64,000 bases of DNA from Achromobacter pestifer (GCF_013267355.1 NZ_CP053985.1:4588001-4652000); one strand, 5' to 3'; numbered from the stretch's first letter, positions 18,947-27,560 are shown. Notes: a model not told the origin generated them from the letters alone. Numbers and translations are program-made.

Positions 18947-19183
18947 TTAAGCCAGTTCGCCGCGGGCACGCATGTCGGCCAGCACGGCGTCGATGCCGTT
19001 CTTGTCGATCGTGCGGATGGCCTTGGCCGAAACACGCAGGCGGACCCAGCGGTTTTCGCTTTCAACCCAGAACCGGCGCGATTGCAGGTTGGGCAGGAAG
19101 CGACGCTTGGTCTTGTTGTTCGCGTGCGAAACATTGTTGCCCACCATCGGGCCTTTGCCGGTCACTTGGCATACGCGTGCCAT
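18947..19183 (-). CDS. rpmB: 50S ribosomal protein L28
   Basis: A 78-residue protein starting [10 protein letters not shown], with [13 protein letters not shown], diagnostic of L28. The Shine-Dalgarno AAAGAGGTG stands ahead of the ATG. It is the first gene of the rpmB-rpmG operon. Confidence 0.97.
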   Translation of the reverse strand: MARVCQVTGKGPMVGNNVSHANNKTKRRFLPNLQSRRFWVESENRWVRLRVSAKAIRTIDKNGIDAVLADMRARGELA

Positions 19184-19538
19184 GGATGCACCTCTTTAGG
19201 TCGTTCTTTTGTCGCGCATCGCTTGGGGGGTAGACAGGGTTTCAGCCGCCGGGCTGTACAGGCGCTTGCGCTGCCTTTGCCGGCCACCCAGTCTTAGTGG
19301 ATGAGGGGGGATCGGAATGGCCTTCAAAGCCCAGTCTGGTCCGCCCCAGTGCTTATACCCGCTGCCTGCCACCCGCTGAATTCTTGGAAGAATCTCTGGG
19401 AATCCCGGAGGAAATCGCCAGACATTGCGCGGTTGGGGTCAGAGTGCTGAACTACAAAGCATAGTAGTCCGGCACGGGAAACTTCATGTGAAGACTTAAA
19501 TTCTAATACGAAAAGCCTAATTAAATCAAGCAGGCAGG
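19184..19538. other. Intergenic region upstream of rpmB
   Basis: About 355 nt between rpmB and the end of the Bcr-type gene, both on the minus strand. No gene, tRNA or repeat is convincing. It should contain the rpmB promoter. The part nearest the Bcr-type gene (about 19480-19530) is AT-rich and has no strong hairpin. Confidence 0.5.
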
Positions 19539-20738
19539 CTAGCTAGTGTGCGATTGCGCCACGCGGCCCGAGATCCAGGACAGGCAGGCGCAGGCCGCCA
19601 GCGTGGTCGTCAGGGGCAGGGCGCTGTCGGTCTGCCAGGCGCTGACGGCGAAACCGGCCAGCGCGCCGCAGGACAATTGCAGCGTTCCCAACAGCGCGGA
19701 AGCCGCGCCCAACCGTTTGCCCTGGTCCGCCAGCGCCAGCGCCGCCGAATTGGGGTTCACGAAGCCCTGGCTGCCCATGTAGCAGATCAGACACAGCATC
19801 AGCAGGGGCAGGGTCATCCAGCCGGCCAGCGTCAGCGCGACCGCGGCCAGGCTGGCGCAGGCCAGCGAGGTCAGGGCGCGGCGCTGTAGCTGGCGCGGCG
19901 TGTAGGTGCGCAGCAGGCGGGCGCTGATCTGCGAGCAGACGATGAGCGACAGCGCGTTGGTGCCGAACAGCAGGCCGTAGTACTGAGGGGCCACGCCGTA
20001 GAGTTCGATGAAGACGCGCGGCGAGCCGATGATGTAGGCGAACATGCCAGCCTGGCCGAAGCCGCCGGCCAGGCTGTGCGCCATGAAGCCGCGATGGGCG
20101 AACAAATCGCGGTAGTTGCGCAATATGGTCTGCCAGCGCAGCGGCACCGCGCGCTCGGGCGCCAGCGATTCCTTCATGATCAGGATGACCGCGGCCATCA
20201 GCATTGCGCCGCCCGCCAGCATGACCCAGAACAGGCTGCGCCAGGAGGTGATGGCCAGCAACTGGCCGCCGGCCAGCGGCGCGAGGATGGGGGCGAGGCC
20301 CATGATGAGCATCAGCAGCGACATGGCGCGGGCCGCTTCATGGGTTTCGTAATGGTCGCGGATGACCGCGCGCGGGATCACGATGCCGGCGGCGCCGCCC
20401 ATGGCCTGCACCACGCGCCAGCCGGTCAGCGCTTCCACCGATCCGGACAGCGCGCACCCCAGGGAACCGATCATGAACAGCGTCAGGCCCGCCAGCAGAG
20501 GCGGCTTGCGGCCGTAGCGGTCGGCCATCGGGCCATAGAACACTTGCACCATCGCCAGGCCGATCAAGTAGGCGGCCAGCGTGCGTTCGACGTCGCCGCG
20601 GGATACGCCCAGGTTTGCCGCGATCGTGGGGAACGCGGGCAGGTACATGTCGATGGCGAACGGACCGATCGCGGTCAGCGCGCCCATGAGTATCAGCCAG
20701 CCGGGCAGGCTGCTGCGGAAAGACTGTGAAGGGGGCAT
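19539..20738 (-). CDS. Bcr/CflA-type MFS multidrug efflux protein
   Basis: A 399-residue protein with 12 predicted membrane spans. The Bcr/CflA hallmarks are visible: Gly-Pro-Phe-Ala-Ile-Asp-Met-Tyr-Leu-Pro-Ala-Phe near residue 25, motif A Gly-Pro-Met-Ala-Asp-Arg-Tyr-Gly-Arg-Lys-Pro near 70, and Asn-Pro-Asn-Ser-Ala-Ala-Leu-Ala in the C-half. It likely exports drugs or small metabolites by proton antiport. It is divergent from cfa across 155 nt; no linked regulator is seen. Confidence 0.9.
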   Translation of the reverse strand: MPPSQSFRSSLPGWLILMGALTAIGPFAIDMYLPAFPTIAANLGVSRGDVERTLAAYLIGLAMVQVFYGPMADRYGRKPPLLAGLTLFMIGSLGCALSGSVEALTGWRVVQAMGGAAGIVIPRAVIRDHYETHEAARAMSLLMLIMGLAPILAPLAGGQLLAITSWRSLFWVMLAGGAMLMAAVILIMKESLAPERAVPLRWQTILRNYRDLFAHRGFMAHSLAGGFGQAGMFAYIIGSPRVFIELYGVAPQYYGLLFGTNALSLIVCSQISARLLRTYTPRQLQRRALTSLACASLAAVALTLAGWMTLPLLMLCLICYMGSQGFVNPNSAALALADQGKRLGAASALLGTLQLSCGALAGFAVSAWQTDSALPLTTTLAACACLSWISGRVAQSHTS

Positions 20739-20893
20739 GTCGATTGCGGTGTAGCGCAGTGGCAGGGCCCGGATGCGGTTTGTTGCATGGTTTGGGCCAA
20801 GTAAACGACTGTATCACGAGCCACCTTACAAGCAGATTGCAAGTTTTTTCCGATAAAGTCGGCGAGGTCCGTACGTATTCCAGAGGAGAAGCC

Positions 20894-22156
20894 GTGAATC
20901 CTTTGTTGTCTGTTGTGGAACGCAAGCTTCAGGCCCTGCCGGTCCCGGTCCAACTGGTTCTGCCCGACGGCGCCGTGCTGGGACCGCCCGAGCCCCGCGT
21001 CCGTTTCGTCACGCACGACAAAACCGCCCTGGCGCACCTGGCCGAAGGCGCGGTGGGCGTGTTGGGACAGGATTACGTGGAAGGCCGCATCGACATCGAA
21101 GGCAATATGCGTGATGTGATGGCCGCTGCCTCGGCGCTGTTGCCGGGTTCGCCGGTGGATGCGGCCCGTGGCGGCTGGCTGACCGAGTTGGTGCGCAAGG
21201 TGGTGTCCGTCTGGCGCCATTCGGTCGAGCGCGATGCCAAGCAGATCGAGTTCCACTACGACCTGTCGGACGATTTCTACGCGCTCTGGCTGGATCCGCG
21301 CCGGGTCTATTCCTGCGCCTATTACCGCGAGCCGGGCATGACGCTGGCCCAGGCCCAGGAAGCCAAGCTGGACCACATCTGCCGCAAGCTGCGCCTGCGG
21401 GCGGGCGAGCGGTTCCTGGACGTGGGCGCGGGCTGGGGCGGGCTGCTGCTGTGGGCCGCCGAGAACTACGGGGTGGACGCCACCGGCATCACGCTGTCGC
21501 GCAACCAGCATGCCTATGTCAGCAAGCTGATCCAGGAGAAGGGCTTGGCGGGCCGGGTCCGCATGGAACTGCTGGACTACCGCAACTTGGACGAATCCGC
21601 GCCCTACGACAAGATCGCGTCGGTCGGCATGTTCGAGCACGTGGGCCGCGCTCAGCTCGAAGGCTATTTCGCCAAGCTGCGCCGCCTGCTCAAGCCCGGC
21701 GGACTGATCATGAACCATGGCATCACCGCCGCCGGCGTCTACAACGCCGAGCTGGGCAACGGCATGGGCGAATTCATCGAGAAATACATCTTCCCGGGCG
21801 GCGAGCTGACCCATGTCAGCGTGGTGATGGAAACCCTGACCAACGGCGGCCTGGAAGAAGTGGACGTGGAAAACCTGCGGCCGCATTACGCGCGCACCCT
21901 GTGGGCCTGGAGCGATGCGCTGGAGGCGCGCCTGCCTGAAGCAGCGCGCATCTTGAACGGCGAACAGGGCGAGCGTTCGCTGCGCGCCTACCGGCTGTAC
22001 CTGGCCGGCTGCGCCATGGGCTTCGAGCACGGCTGGATTGCGCTGCATCAGATCCTGGGCCAGCACCCGGCGACAGGCCGTGGCGACGAACTGGATAATC
22101 CGCCGGACCTCGCCTACCCCTGGCGCCGCGATTACATGTACGGCAAGAACGAGTAG
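20894..22156 (+). CDS. cfa: Cyclopropane-fatty-acyl-phospholipid synthase
   Basis: Cfa adds a methylene from S-adenosylmethionine to unsaturated acyl chains of membrane phospholipids. The 420-residue protein has the N-terminal lipid-binding region and a methyltransferase core with Phe-Leu-Asp-Val-Gly-Ala-Gly-Trp-Gly-Gly near residue 175. The later motifs are Gly-Met-Phe-Glu-His-Val-Gly and Asn-His-Gly-Ile-Thr. The start is a GTG at 20894, placed ideally behind CAGAGGAGAA; the longer open frame upstream has no ribosome site. Confidence 0.94.
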   Translation: MNPLLSVVERKLQALPVPVQLVLPDGAVLGPPEPRVRFVTHDKTALAHLAEGAVGVLGQDYVEGRIDIEGNMRDVMAAASALLPGSPVDAARGGWLTELVRKVVSVWRHSVERDAKQIEFHYDLSDDFYALWLDPRRVYSCAYYREPGMTLAQAQEAKLDHICRKLRLRAGERFLDVGAGWGGLLLWAAENYGVDATGITLSRNQHAYVSKLIQEKGLAGRVRMELLDYRNLDESAPYDKIASVGMFEHVGRAQLEGYFAKLRRLLKPGGLIMNHGITAAGVYNAELGNGMGEFIEKYIFPGGELTHVSVVMETLTNGGLEEVDVENLRPHYARTLWAWSDALEARLPEAARILNGEQGERSLRAYRLYLAGCAMGFEHGWIALHQILGQHPATGRGDELDNPPDLAYPWRRDYMYGKNE

Positions 22157-22423
22157 CGGCCAGCTGCTGTCCACAGGATGGCCGACGCCCAACGAAATGG
22201 CGGCGGAAATCCTCCCGGAACGTGTCCGCGCACTGGCCGGCAGCGCGGTTTCCGGTTGTTTTGAGGTCGTTAAAGCGTATGGATATGAATTTATTTTTTA
22301 CTGAATGTATCTACGCTTCTGAATCAAAATCTCCTAGGAAAAATCGCCGTTCCAGCCCTTGCGATTGCGGGTAATCCCGGATCGTTTTCCCCACAAATGT
22401 ATCTGATTCATTCCGGAGTGGGG

Positions 22424-22452
22424 TTGGGTTGAGTGTCAATTTCGTTTAAGAT
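22424..22452 (+). promoter_or_regulatory. Possible sigma-70 promoter of the proXWV operon
   Basis: TTGGGT (22424-22429) and TAAGAT (22447-22452) are separated by 17 nt and match the -35 and -10 consensus at 3 and 4 of 6 positions. Transcription would start near 22459, leaving a 5' leader of about 215 nt before proX. Confidence 0.35.
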
Positions 22453-22492
22453 GCTGGCTTCTTCGTTCAGTTTGTTCCATTTCTGTGGGTTT

Positions 22493-22511
22493 TCAAAAAC
22501 TGCGTTTTTGA
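22493..22511. repeat. Inverted repeat in the proX leader
   Basis: TCAAAAA and TTTTTGA flank a CTGCG loop in a perfect 7-bp inverted repeat. It lies in the presumed leader and could be a protein-binding site or a short hairpin. Confidence 0.5.
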
Positions 22512-22518
22512 AGCTCCT

Positions 22519-22530
22519 GTCTTGCAAGAC
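22519..22530. promoter_or_regulatory. Perfect palindrome GTCTTGCAAGAC, possible operator
   Basis: A fully symmetric 12-bp palindrome, 143 nt before the proX start. A partial copy of its left arm (GTCTTG) recurs near 22549. Symmetry and position suggest a dimeric regulator site, but no regulator gene is next to it. Confidence 0.4.
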
Positions 22531-22672
22531 GACGCACCCTCGCGGACCGTCTTGTTGCTAGTGTCGGTTTGTATTGGCGGTTCTGCCCGTCTTCCGCACA
22601 ACCCCCTTAGCTCCATGGCACCTCCGGGCCCAAGCCTGGCGTGTGTCCCTGAACCTATGGAGGCAAAAGCCA

Positions 22673-23674
22673 ATGCGTTTTACCCCTGTCAAGACCCTGG
22701 CCGCCGCGGCTGTGTTCTTCGCCTTTGCCGGTGTGGCCCAAGCCGCCGATGCCGTCCAGTGCGAAATCAAGCGCCCGGTCAATTTCGGCGCGATGAACTG
22801 GGAATCCAACCTGGTCCTCGTTGACGTCGAACGTTTCATCATGGAAAAGGGCTACGGTTGCAAGACCGAGACCCTGCCGACCGAAACCCTGCCCGCCCTG
22901 GCCGCGCTGGAGCGTGGCGATCTGGACATCAATACCGAGATCTGGCTGAACAGCGTTGCCGATCCCTGGGACCGCGCCGAGAAGACCGGCAAGGTCAAGC
23001 GCATCGGCGATCTCTACATGGGCGCCGAGGGCTGGTACATCCCGCGCTACACGGCCGAACGCCTGCCCGAACTGAAGTCCGCGGCCGACCTGCCGAAGTT
23101 CAAGGACAAGTTCAAGGATCCGGAAGAGCCCGGCAAGGGCCGCTTCTACGGTTGCCCGGCAGGCTGGGGCTGCGAAATCACCAGCAACAACCTGTTCCAC
23201 GCCCTGAAGCTGGACGACTCCTACACGCTGTACTCGCCCGGCACGGGCGCGGCGCAGAAGGCGGCCCTGATGTCGGCCTACAAACGCAAGCAGAACGTCG
23301 TTTTCTACTACTGGTCGCCCACGCCGCTGGTCGGCGCGATGGACCTGGTCAAACTCGATATGCCGCCCTACGACGCCGAAAAGCACAAGTGCCTGACGTC
23401 GTCCAAGTGCGCCAATCCCGAGCCCAGCGCCTATCCCGACAATCCCGTCTTCACGGCGGTGAACACCAAGTTCTCCGAGGAAGCCCCCAAGCTCACCGAA
23501 TTCCTATCCAAGGTCTCGGTGCCGCTGCCGGTGATCAACGAAACCCTGGCCCACATGGAAGAGTCCGGCGACGAAGCCAGCGCCGTGGCCAAGTGGTTCC
23601 TGAAGAACAAGCCCGACGTCTGGACCAAGTGGGTCCCCGCCGACGTCGCCGGGCGCGTCCAAAGCGCGCTGTAA
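22673..23674 (+). CDS. proX: Glycine betaine/proline ABC transporter substrate-binding protein
   Basis: A 333-residue periplasmic receptor for quaternary-amine compatible solutes. The signal peptide ends Val-Ala-Gln-Ala before Ala-Asp. The mature part has the ProX/OpuAC pattern Asn-Phe-Gly-Ala-Met-Asn-Trp-Glu-Ser-Asn and Asp-Ile-Asn-Thr-Glu-Ile-Trp, with aromatic residues (Tyr-Tyr-Trp-Ser-Pro-Thr) that typically form the cation box. The ATG at 22673 follows TATGGAGG. It is the first gene of a proX-proW-proV set, reversed from the E. coli order, and 235 nt from proW. Confidence 0.92.
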   Translation: MRFTPVKTLAAAAVFFAFAGVAQAADAVQCEIKRPVNFGAMNWESNLVLVDVERFIMEKGYGCKTETLPTETLPALAALERGDLDINTEIWLNSVADPWDRAEKTGKVKRIGDLYMGAEGWYIPRYTAERLPELKSAADLPKFKDKFKDPEEPGKGRFYGCPAGWGCEITSNNLFHALKLDDSYTLYSPGTGAAQKAALMSAYKRKQNVVFYYWSPTPLVGAMDLVKLDMPPYDAEKHKCLTSSKCANPEPSAYPDNPVFTAVNTKFSEEAPKLTEFLSKVSVPLPVINETLAHMEESGDEASAVAKWFLKNKPDVWTKWVPADVAGRVQSAL

Positions 23675-23712
23675 CCCGCCGTGTGCCTGGCTGCGCGCCC
23701 CCGTGGCGCGCG

Positions 23713-23736
23713 CCGGCCCTTCATGGGGCCGGATTT
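23713..23736 (+). terminator. Possible attenuating hairpin between proX and proW
   Basis: A 7-bp stem, CCGGCCC (23713-23719) with GGGCCGG (23726-23732), is followed by ATTT only. The poor T-tract suggests partial termination or 3'-end protection of the proX message rather than a full stop. This would give more receptor than permease, as is common in ABC operons. Confidence 0.35.
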
Positions 23737-23909
23737 CCTTGCCGGGATGGCTGTCGGCCGGGCGCATGCGCCCGGTCCGAGACACGCTGGCGCCGCCGGC
23801 CCGGCCGGTTGTTTCCAAGCAGATAGCCCCCAGGTCCCATCGCCTTGCCCAATTCCGCGGCAGACGGGGGCGCCCCGGGTGGTGAGTGCGCCAGAATGGA
23901 GTAGAAGCA

Positions 23910-24767
23910 ATGTTTCCTGAAATTATTCCCGCCCGGCAGGTCCGGGGGGCGATCGACGGCTTTGTCGATCATCTGGTCACCAACTATGCCGACACGCTGG
24001 AGACCCTGTCCCAGCCCGTGCTGCATGCCCTGGTGTGGCTGGAGCAACTGCTGCGCAATTCGCCCTGGTGGGCGGTGGTCGCGGTCACGATCGCGATCGC
24101 CTGGGGCGTCAGCCGCCGCATCGGCCTGAGCCTGGCGATGGGCGCGCTGCTGTGCGTGATCGGCGTGCTGGGCCTGTGGGACGCCGGCATGCAGACGCTG
24201 GCGCTCATGATCATGGCGGCCGGCCTGTCGGTGGTGATCGGCATCCCGCTGGGCGTGCTGATGGCGCGGATCAACTGGCTGCGCTCCATCATGCTGCCCG
24301 TGCTGGACGTGATGCAGACCATGCCCAGCTTCGTTTACCTGATTCCCGTGGTCATGCTGTTCGGCCTGGGCAAGATCCCCGCCATCATCGCCACCGTGAT
24401 CTACGCCGTGCCGCCGCTGATCCGCCTGACCGACCTGGGCATCCGCCTGGTGGACCGCGAAGTGCTGGAAGCCTCGCGCGCCTTCGGCGCCAATCCGCGC
24501 CAGCAGCTTTTCGGCGTGCAGTTGCCGCTGGCGCTGCCCAACATCATGGCCGGCATCAACCAGACCACGATGATGGCGCTGTCGATGGTGGTGATCGCCT
24601 CGATGATCGGCGCGCGCGGCCTGGGCTATGAAGTGCTGCTCGGGATCAACCGCCTGGAAGTGGGCCGCGGCCTGCTGGCGGGCTTGGGTATCGTGGTGCT
24701 GGCCGTGCTGTTCGACCGGATCACGCAATCGTATGGACAGCGCATGCGCATGGGAGGCCAGCGATGA
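23910..24767 (+). CDS. proW: Glycine betaine/proline ABC transporter permease
   Basis: A 285-residue inner-membrane permease with five to six spans. The ABC-permease EAA loop appears as Glu-Ala-Ser-Arg-Ala-Phe-Gly-Ala-Asn-Pro near residue 190, before Leu-Pro-Leu-Ala-Leu-Pro-Asn-Ile-Met-Ala-Gly-Ile. The ATG at 23910 follows a GGAG; a GTG eight codons upstream lacks a ribosome site. Its stop overlaps the proV start as ATGA. Confidence 0.93.
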   Translation: MFPEIIPARQVRGAIDGFVDHLVTNYADTLETLSQPVLHALVWLEQLLRNSPWWAVVAVTIAIAWGVSRRIGLSLAMGALLCVIGVLGLWDAGMQTLALMIMAAGLSVVIGIPLGVLMARINWLRSIMLPVLDVMQTMPSFVYLIPVVMLFGLGKIPAIIATVIYAVPPLIRLTDLGIRLVDREVLEASRAFGANPRQQLFGVQLPLALPNIMAGINQTTMMALSMVVIASMIGARGLGYEVLLGINRLEVGRGLLAGLGIVVLAVLFDRITQSYGQRMRMGGQR

Positions 24768-26023
24768 GCAAGATCGAGGTCAAGAACATCTACAAGGTCT
24801 TCGGGCCGCATCCGAAGAAATGGCTGGAAGCCGCCCAGGGCGGCATGAGCAAGGAACAACTGCTGGCCGAGAGCGGCCACACGCTGGGCCTGCGCGACAT
24901 CAGCCTGTCGATCGAAGAAGGCAGCATCTACGTCATCATGGGCCTGTCGGGTTCCGGCAAGTCCACCCTGATCCGCCACTTCAACCGCCTGATCGAGCCC
25001 AGCGCCGGCCATATCCTGGTCGATGGCGTGGACGTGGTCAGCCTGAACAAGCGTGATCTGGAGATCTTCCGCCAGAAGAAGATGAGCATGGTGTTCCAGC
25101 GCTTTGGCCTGTTCCCGCACCGCACCGTGCTGGACAACGCCGCCTACGGCCTGACCGTGCAGGGCGTGGGCCGCGCCGAACGTGAAAAGCGCGCCCGCGA
25201 ATGGCTGGACCAGGTGGGCCTGTCGGGCTTCGAGAACCAGTATCCGCACCAATTGTCGGGCGGCATGCAGCAGCGTGTAGGCCTGGCCCGGGCGCTGGCC
25301 ACCGATGCCGAAATCCTGCTGATGGACGAAGCCTTCTCCGCGCTGGATCCGCTGATCCGCCGCGAAATGCAGGACCAACTGCTGCAATTGCAGGCCAAGC
25401 TCAACAAGACCATCGTCTTCATCACGCATGACCTGGACGAGGCCCTGCGCCTGGGCAACCGCATCGCCATCCTCAAGGACGGCGAACTGGTGCAGGAAGG
25501 CACGCCGGAAGACATCCTGCTGAATCCGGCCAACGACTATGTGCAGTCGTTCCTGCAGGACGTGAACCGCACCAAGGTGCTCAACGCCACGCACGCCGTG
25601 AATCCGGCGCGCCTGACATTGACCATGCGTTCGCGTCCCGCCCATGCCATGGACCGCATGCGCGCCCTGAGCTACGAGTACGCACCGGTGCTGGACGGCA
25701 AGCGGCTGGCCGGCGTGCTGACCGCCGAGGCCGCCACGCGCGCCATCGAGGAAGGCGCGCGCGACATTTCCCGTTATGTCGAGGACCTGGCCTCCGTGCC
25801 GGCCACGGCTGGCCTGGGCGAGGTGCTGGCCCAGCTGGTGCACAGCGACCAGCCAGTCGCGGTGACCGGCGAGGACGACGAGTTCATCGGCATGCTGTCG
25901 CGCAAGAAGGTAGTGGAACTGGTGACGCCGGCCCTGGCCGAAACCGCGGCGCCGGCGGAAGCCGCCGCTGCCACCGACGCGCGGGAGCAGTCCGAGCCCG
26001 AGCGCCGCGACCAGGCGGCCTGA
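24764..26023 (+). CDS. proV: Glycine betaine/proline ABC transporter ATP-binding protein
   Basis: A 419-residue ATPase of the ProV/OpuAA type. Walker A is Gly-Leu-Ser-Gly-Ser-Gly-Lys-Ser-Thr at 60-68, the signature Leu-Ser-Gly-Gly-Met-Gln-Gln-Arg, and Walker B Ile-Leu-Leu-Met-Asp-Glu-Ala-Phe. Residues from about 280 to 395 form a tandem CBS module, which in this family senses ionic strength. The start overlaps proW by 4 nt. The Ala/Glu-rich C-terminal tail is poorly conserved. Confidence 0.95.
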   Translation: MSKIEVKNIYKVFGPHPKKWLEAAQGGMSKEQLLAESGHTLGLRDISLSIEEGSIYVIMGLSGSGKSTLIRHFNRLIEPSAGHILVDGVDVVSLNKRDLEIFRQKKMSMVFQRFGLFPHRTVLDNAAYGLTVQGVGRAEREKRAREWLDQVGLSGFENQYPHQLSGGMQQRVGLARALATDAEILLMDEAFSALDPLIRREMQDQLLQLQAKLNKTIVFITHDLDEALRLGNRIAILKDGELVQEGTPEDILLNPANDYVQSFLQDVNRTKVLNATHAVNPARLTLTMRSRPAHAMDRMRALSYEYAPVLDGKRLAGVLTAEAATRAIEEGARDISRYVEDLASVPATAGLGEVLAQLVHSDQPVAVTGEDDEFIGMLSRKKVVELVTPALAETAAPAEAAAATDAREQSEPERRDQAA

Positions 26024-26038
26024 CAGGGAGAAACCCTA

Positions 26039-26084
26039 ATCCGGATCGGCGCCGCGCGGCCGTCTGCGCGGCCCCGATCCGGAT
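26039..26084. repeat. Long imperfect stem-loop after proV
   Basis: An 11-bp stem (26039-26049 with 26074-26084), one C-C mismatch and a further 7-bp stem (26051-26057 with 26066-26072) enclose an 8-nt loop, 15 nt after the proV stop. No T-run follows, so it may protect the operon's 3' end or act as a Rho-dependent boundary rather than a classical terminator. Confidence 0.6.
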
Positions 26085-26143
26085 ATGATGGTCTGCCGGC
26101 CGCCTGGGCCGGTTTCTCCTTTTTCGGAACATCGGAATCCGTC

Positions 26144-26518
26144 ATGCCTATTTTGAATGTCCAGATCATGGAAGGCCACTCGGCCGCCCAGAAGGCCGCG
26201 CTGTTGCAGGCCGCGTCCAACGCCGTCGTCGAGAGCATCGCGGCGCCGCTACCCAGCGTGCGCATCGTGCTGCAGGAAGTGGCGGCGGAACACGTGATCG
26301 TGGGCGGTGAAATCGGCCGTGCCATGGCGCGCGTCGATGTGGCGCTGATCTCGGGCCGCGACGAGGCCAAGAAGGCCGCGCTGATTGCGGCGTTGAACCA
26401 GGCGGTGTGCGCCAGCATCGGCATCTCGGGCCAGGACGTGCGCGTGCTGCTGCGCGACGTGCCCAATACCGACATGGGCGCGGCCAACGGCATCACGGCC
26501 AAGGCCAACGGCCGCTGA
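26144..26518 (+). CDS. Tandem-domain 4-oxalocrotonate tautomerase-family protein
   Basis: A 124-residue protein in which residues 1-60 and 61-120 align without a gap as two 4-OT-like units. Each ends in Ser-Val-Arg/Asp-Val-Arg followed by a hydrophobic strand. The first unit keeps the catalytic Pro right after the initiator Met. The second has Ala at the matching place (residue 62), so it should be inactive or structural. It probably tautomerises or dehalogenates a small keto acid, but the substrate is unknown. A bidirectional terminator follows. Confidence 0.82.
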   Translation: MPILNVQIMEGHSAAQKAALLQAASNAVVESIAAPLPSVRIVLQEVAAEHVIVGGEIGRAMARVDVALISGRDEAKKAALIAALNQAVCASIGISGQDVRVLLRDVPNTDMGAANGITAKANGR

Positions 26519-26546
26519 GCTTACTTGCCGGCTCCGCAGCCCCAGC

Positions 26547-26575
26547 AAAACGCCCGCGATTCGCGGGCGTTTTTG
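26547..26575. terminator. Bidirectional rho-independent terminator
   Basis: The 8-bp stem CGCCCGCG (26551-26558) with CGCGGGCG (26562-26569) has an ATT loop, TTTTT on the plus side and AAAA on the other. It separates the convergent tautomerase gene and the Bug-receptor operon and should serve both. Confidence 0.88.
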
Positions 26576-26594
26576 CATACGTCTTCAGCAGCCT

Positions 26595-27560
26595 TCAATC
26601 GAGCTTCACGTTGGCGGCCTTCACCACTTCTCCCCACCGCCCGATTTCGCTCTTGATGTAGGCGGCATATTCCTGCGGCGTGGAGCCCAGCGCCTGCGCG
26701 CCTTGCGCCTTGAGCTGTTTGCTCATCTCGGGCGATTGCAGCGCGCGGCGGATTTCGGCGTTCAGCTTGTCTATGACCGGCGCCGGCGTGCCAGCCGGCA
26801 CCACCACGCCTTGCCAGGCGCCCATCTCGAATCCGGGCGCCACGGTTTCCGCCACCGTCGGCACATCGGGCAGCTGCTCGCTGCGCGCGCCGCTCGTCAC
26901 CGCCAGCGCGCGCAGCTTGCCTTCGCGGATGAAGCCCAGCGAATCGTTCAGCGTATTGGTCATGAGCTGCACCTGCCCGCCGACCAGGTCCGTCATGGCC
27001 GGGGCGCTGCCGCGGTACGGGACATGCACCGCGTCGATCTCGAGCGAACGTAACAGCAACAGGGCGCCCAGGTGCGTGACGTTGCCGGCGCCGGCCGAAC
27101 CATAGGACAACTTGCCGGGATGTTGGCGCGCGTACTGGACGAAGGTCTTGGTGTCCTGCGCCGGCACGGACGGATGCACCAGCAGCACCAGCGGGATCAC
27201 CGCCGTGGACGACACCGGCGCGAAGTCCTTGACCGGGTCGAAGGCCAGCGACCGGTAGAGGTTGGGACTGAGCGCGATGGAGGACGTGTTGTACAGCACG
27301 GTATAGCCATCGGGCTTGGCGGCAGCCGCGTACTGCATGCCGATGTTGCCGTTGGCGCCGCCCTTGTTCTCGACCAGGACGGTCTGGCCCAGCTGCTCCG
27401 TCAGCTGTTTGGCCAGCACCCGGGCGACCAGGTCGGTCGGCCCGCCGGGCGGGAAGGGCACCACCATGGTGATGGGGCGCTCGGGCCAGGCGGCATGGGC
27501 GCTTGCGGCGCCTCCCAGCGCCAGGATGGCGAGGCAGCCCGCCAGCAGTGCTTTCTTCAT
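26595..27560 (-). CDS. Bug-family (TctC) periplasmic solute receptor
   Basis: A 321-residue receptor of the tripartite tricarboxylate transporter class. The signal peptide ends Ala-His-Ala before Ala-Trp-Pro. Family motifs are Val-Val-Pro-Phe-Pro-Pro-Gly-Gly-Pro-Thr-Asp near residue 33, Val-Glu-Asn-Lys-Gly-Gly-Ala near 62, and Asp-Gly-Tyr-Thr. It is the last gene of a three-gene minus-strand operon after a CoA-transferase and a MaoC protein, so it probably brings in the acid that the transferase activates. No TctA/TctB membrane genes are in the window. Confidence 0.92.
   Translation of the reverse strand: MKKALLAGCLAILALGGAASAHAAWPERPITMVVPFPPGGPTDLVARVLAKQLTEQLGQTVLVENKGGANGNIGMQYAAAAKPDGYTVLYNTSSIALSPNLYRSLAFDPVKDFAPVSSTAVIPLVLLVHPSVPAQDTKTFVQYARQHPGKLSYGSAGAGNVTHLGALLLLRSLEIDAVHVPYRGSAPAMTDLVGGQVQLMTNTLNDSLGFIREGKLRALAVTSGARSEQLPDVPTVAETVAPGFEMGAWQGVVVPAGTPAPVIDKLNAEIRRALQSPEMSKQLKAQGAQALGSTPQEYAAYIKSEIGRWGEVVKAANVKLD

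Larger units (their letters stand above)
22157..22672. other. Long AT-rich leader/intergenic region upstream of proX
   Basis: About 516 nt without a gene, markedly lower in GC than its flanks. It holds a possible sigma-70 promoter (22424-22452) and two clean inverted repeats (22493-22511 and 22519-22530) in what would be a leader of over 200 nt. A CCCCAC/GTGGGG pair (22389-22394 and 22418-22423) could form a longer loop just before the promoter. An unannotated small RNA is possible but not shown. Confidence 0.5.

Noticed and set aside
17341..19233. A 630-codon plus-strand frame opposite the LivK-type receptor, rpmG and rpmB
   Set aside because: It crosses three well-supported genes and a terminator on the other strand.
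19184..19538. A possible tRNA or small RNA upstream of rpmB
   Set aside because: No cloverleaf, CCA end or strong terminator could be drawn.
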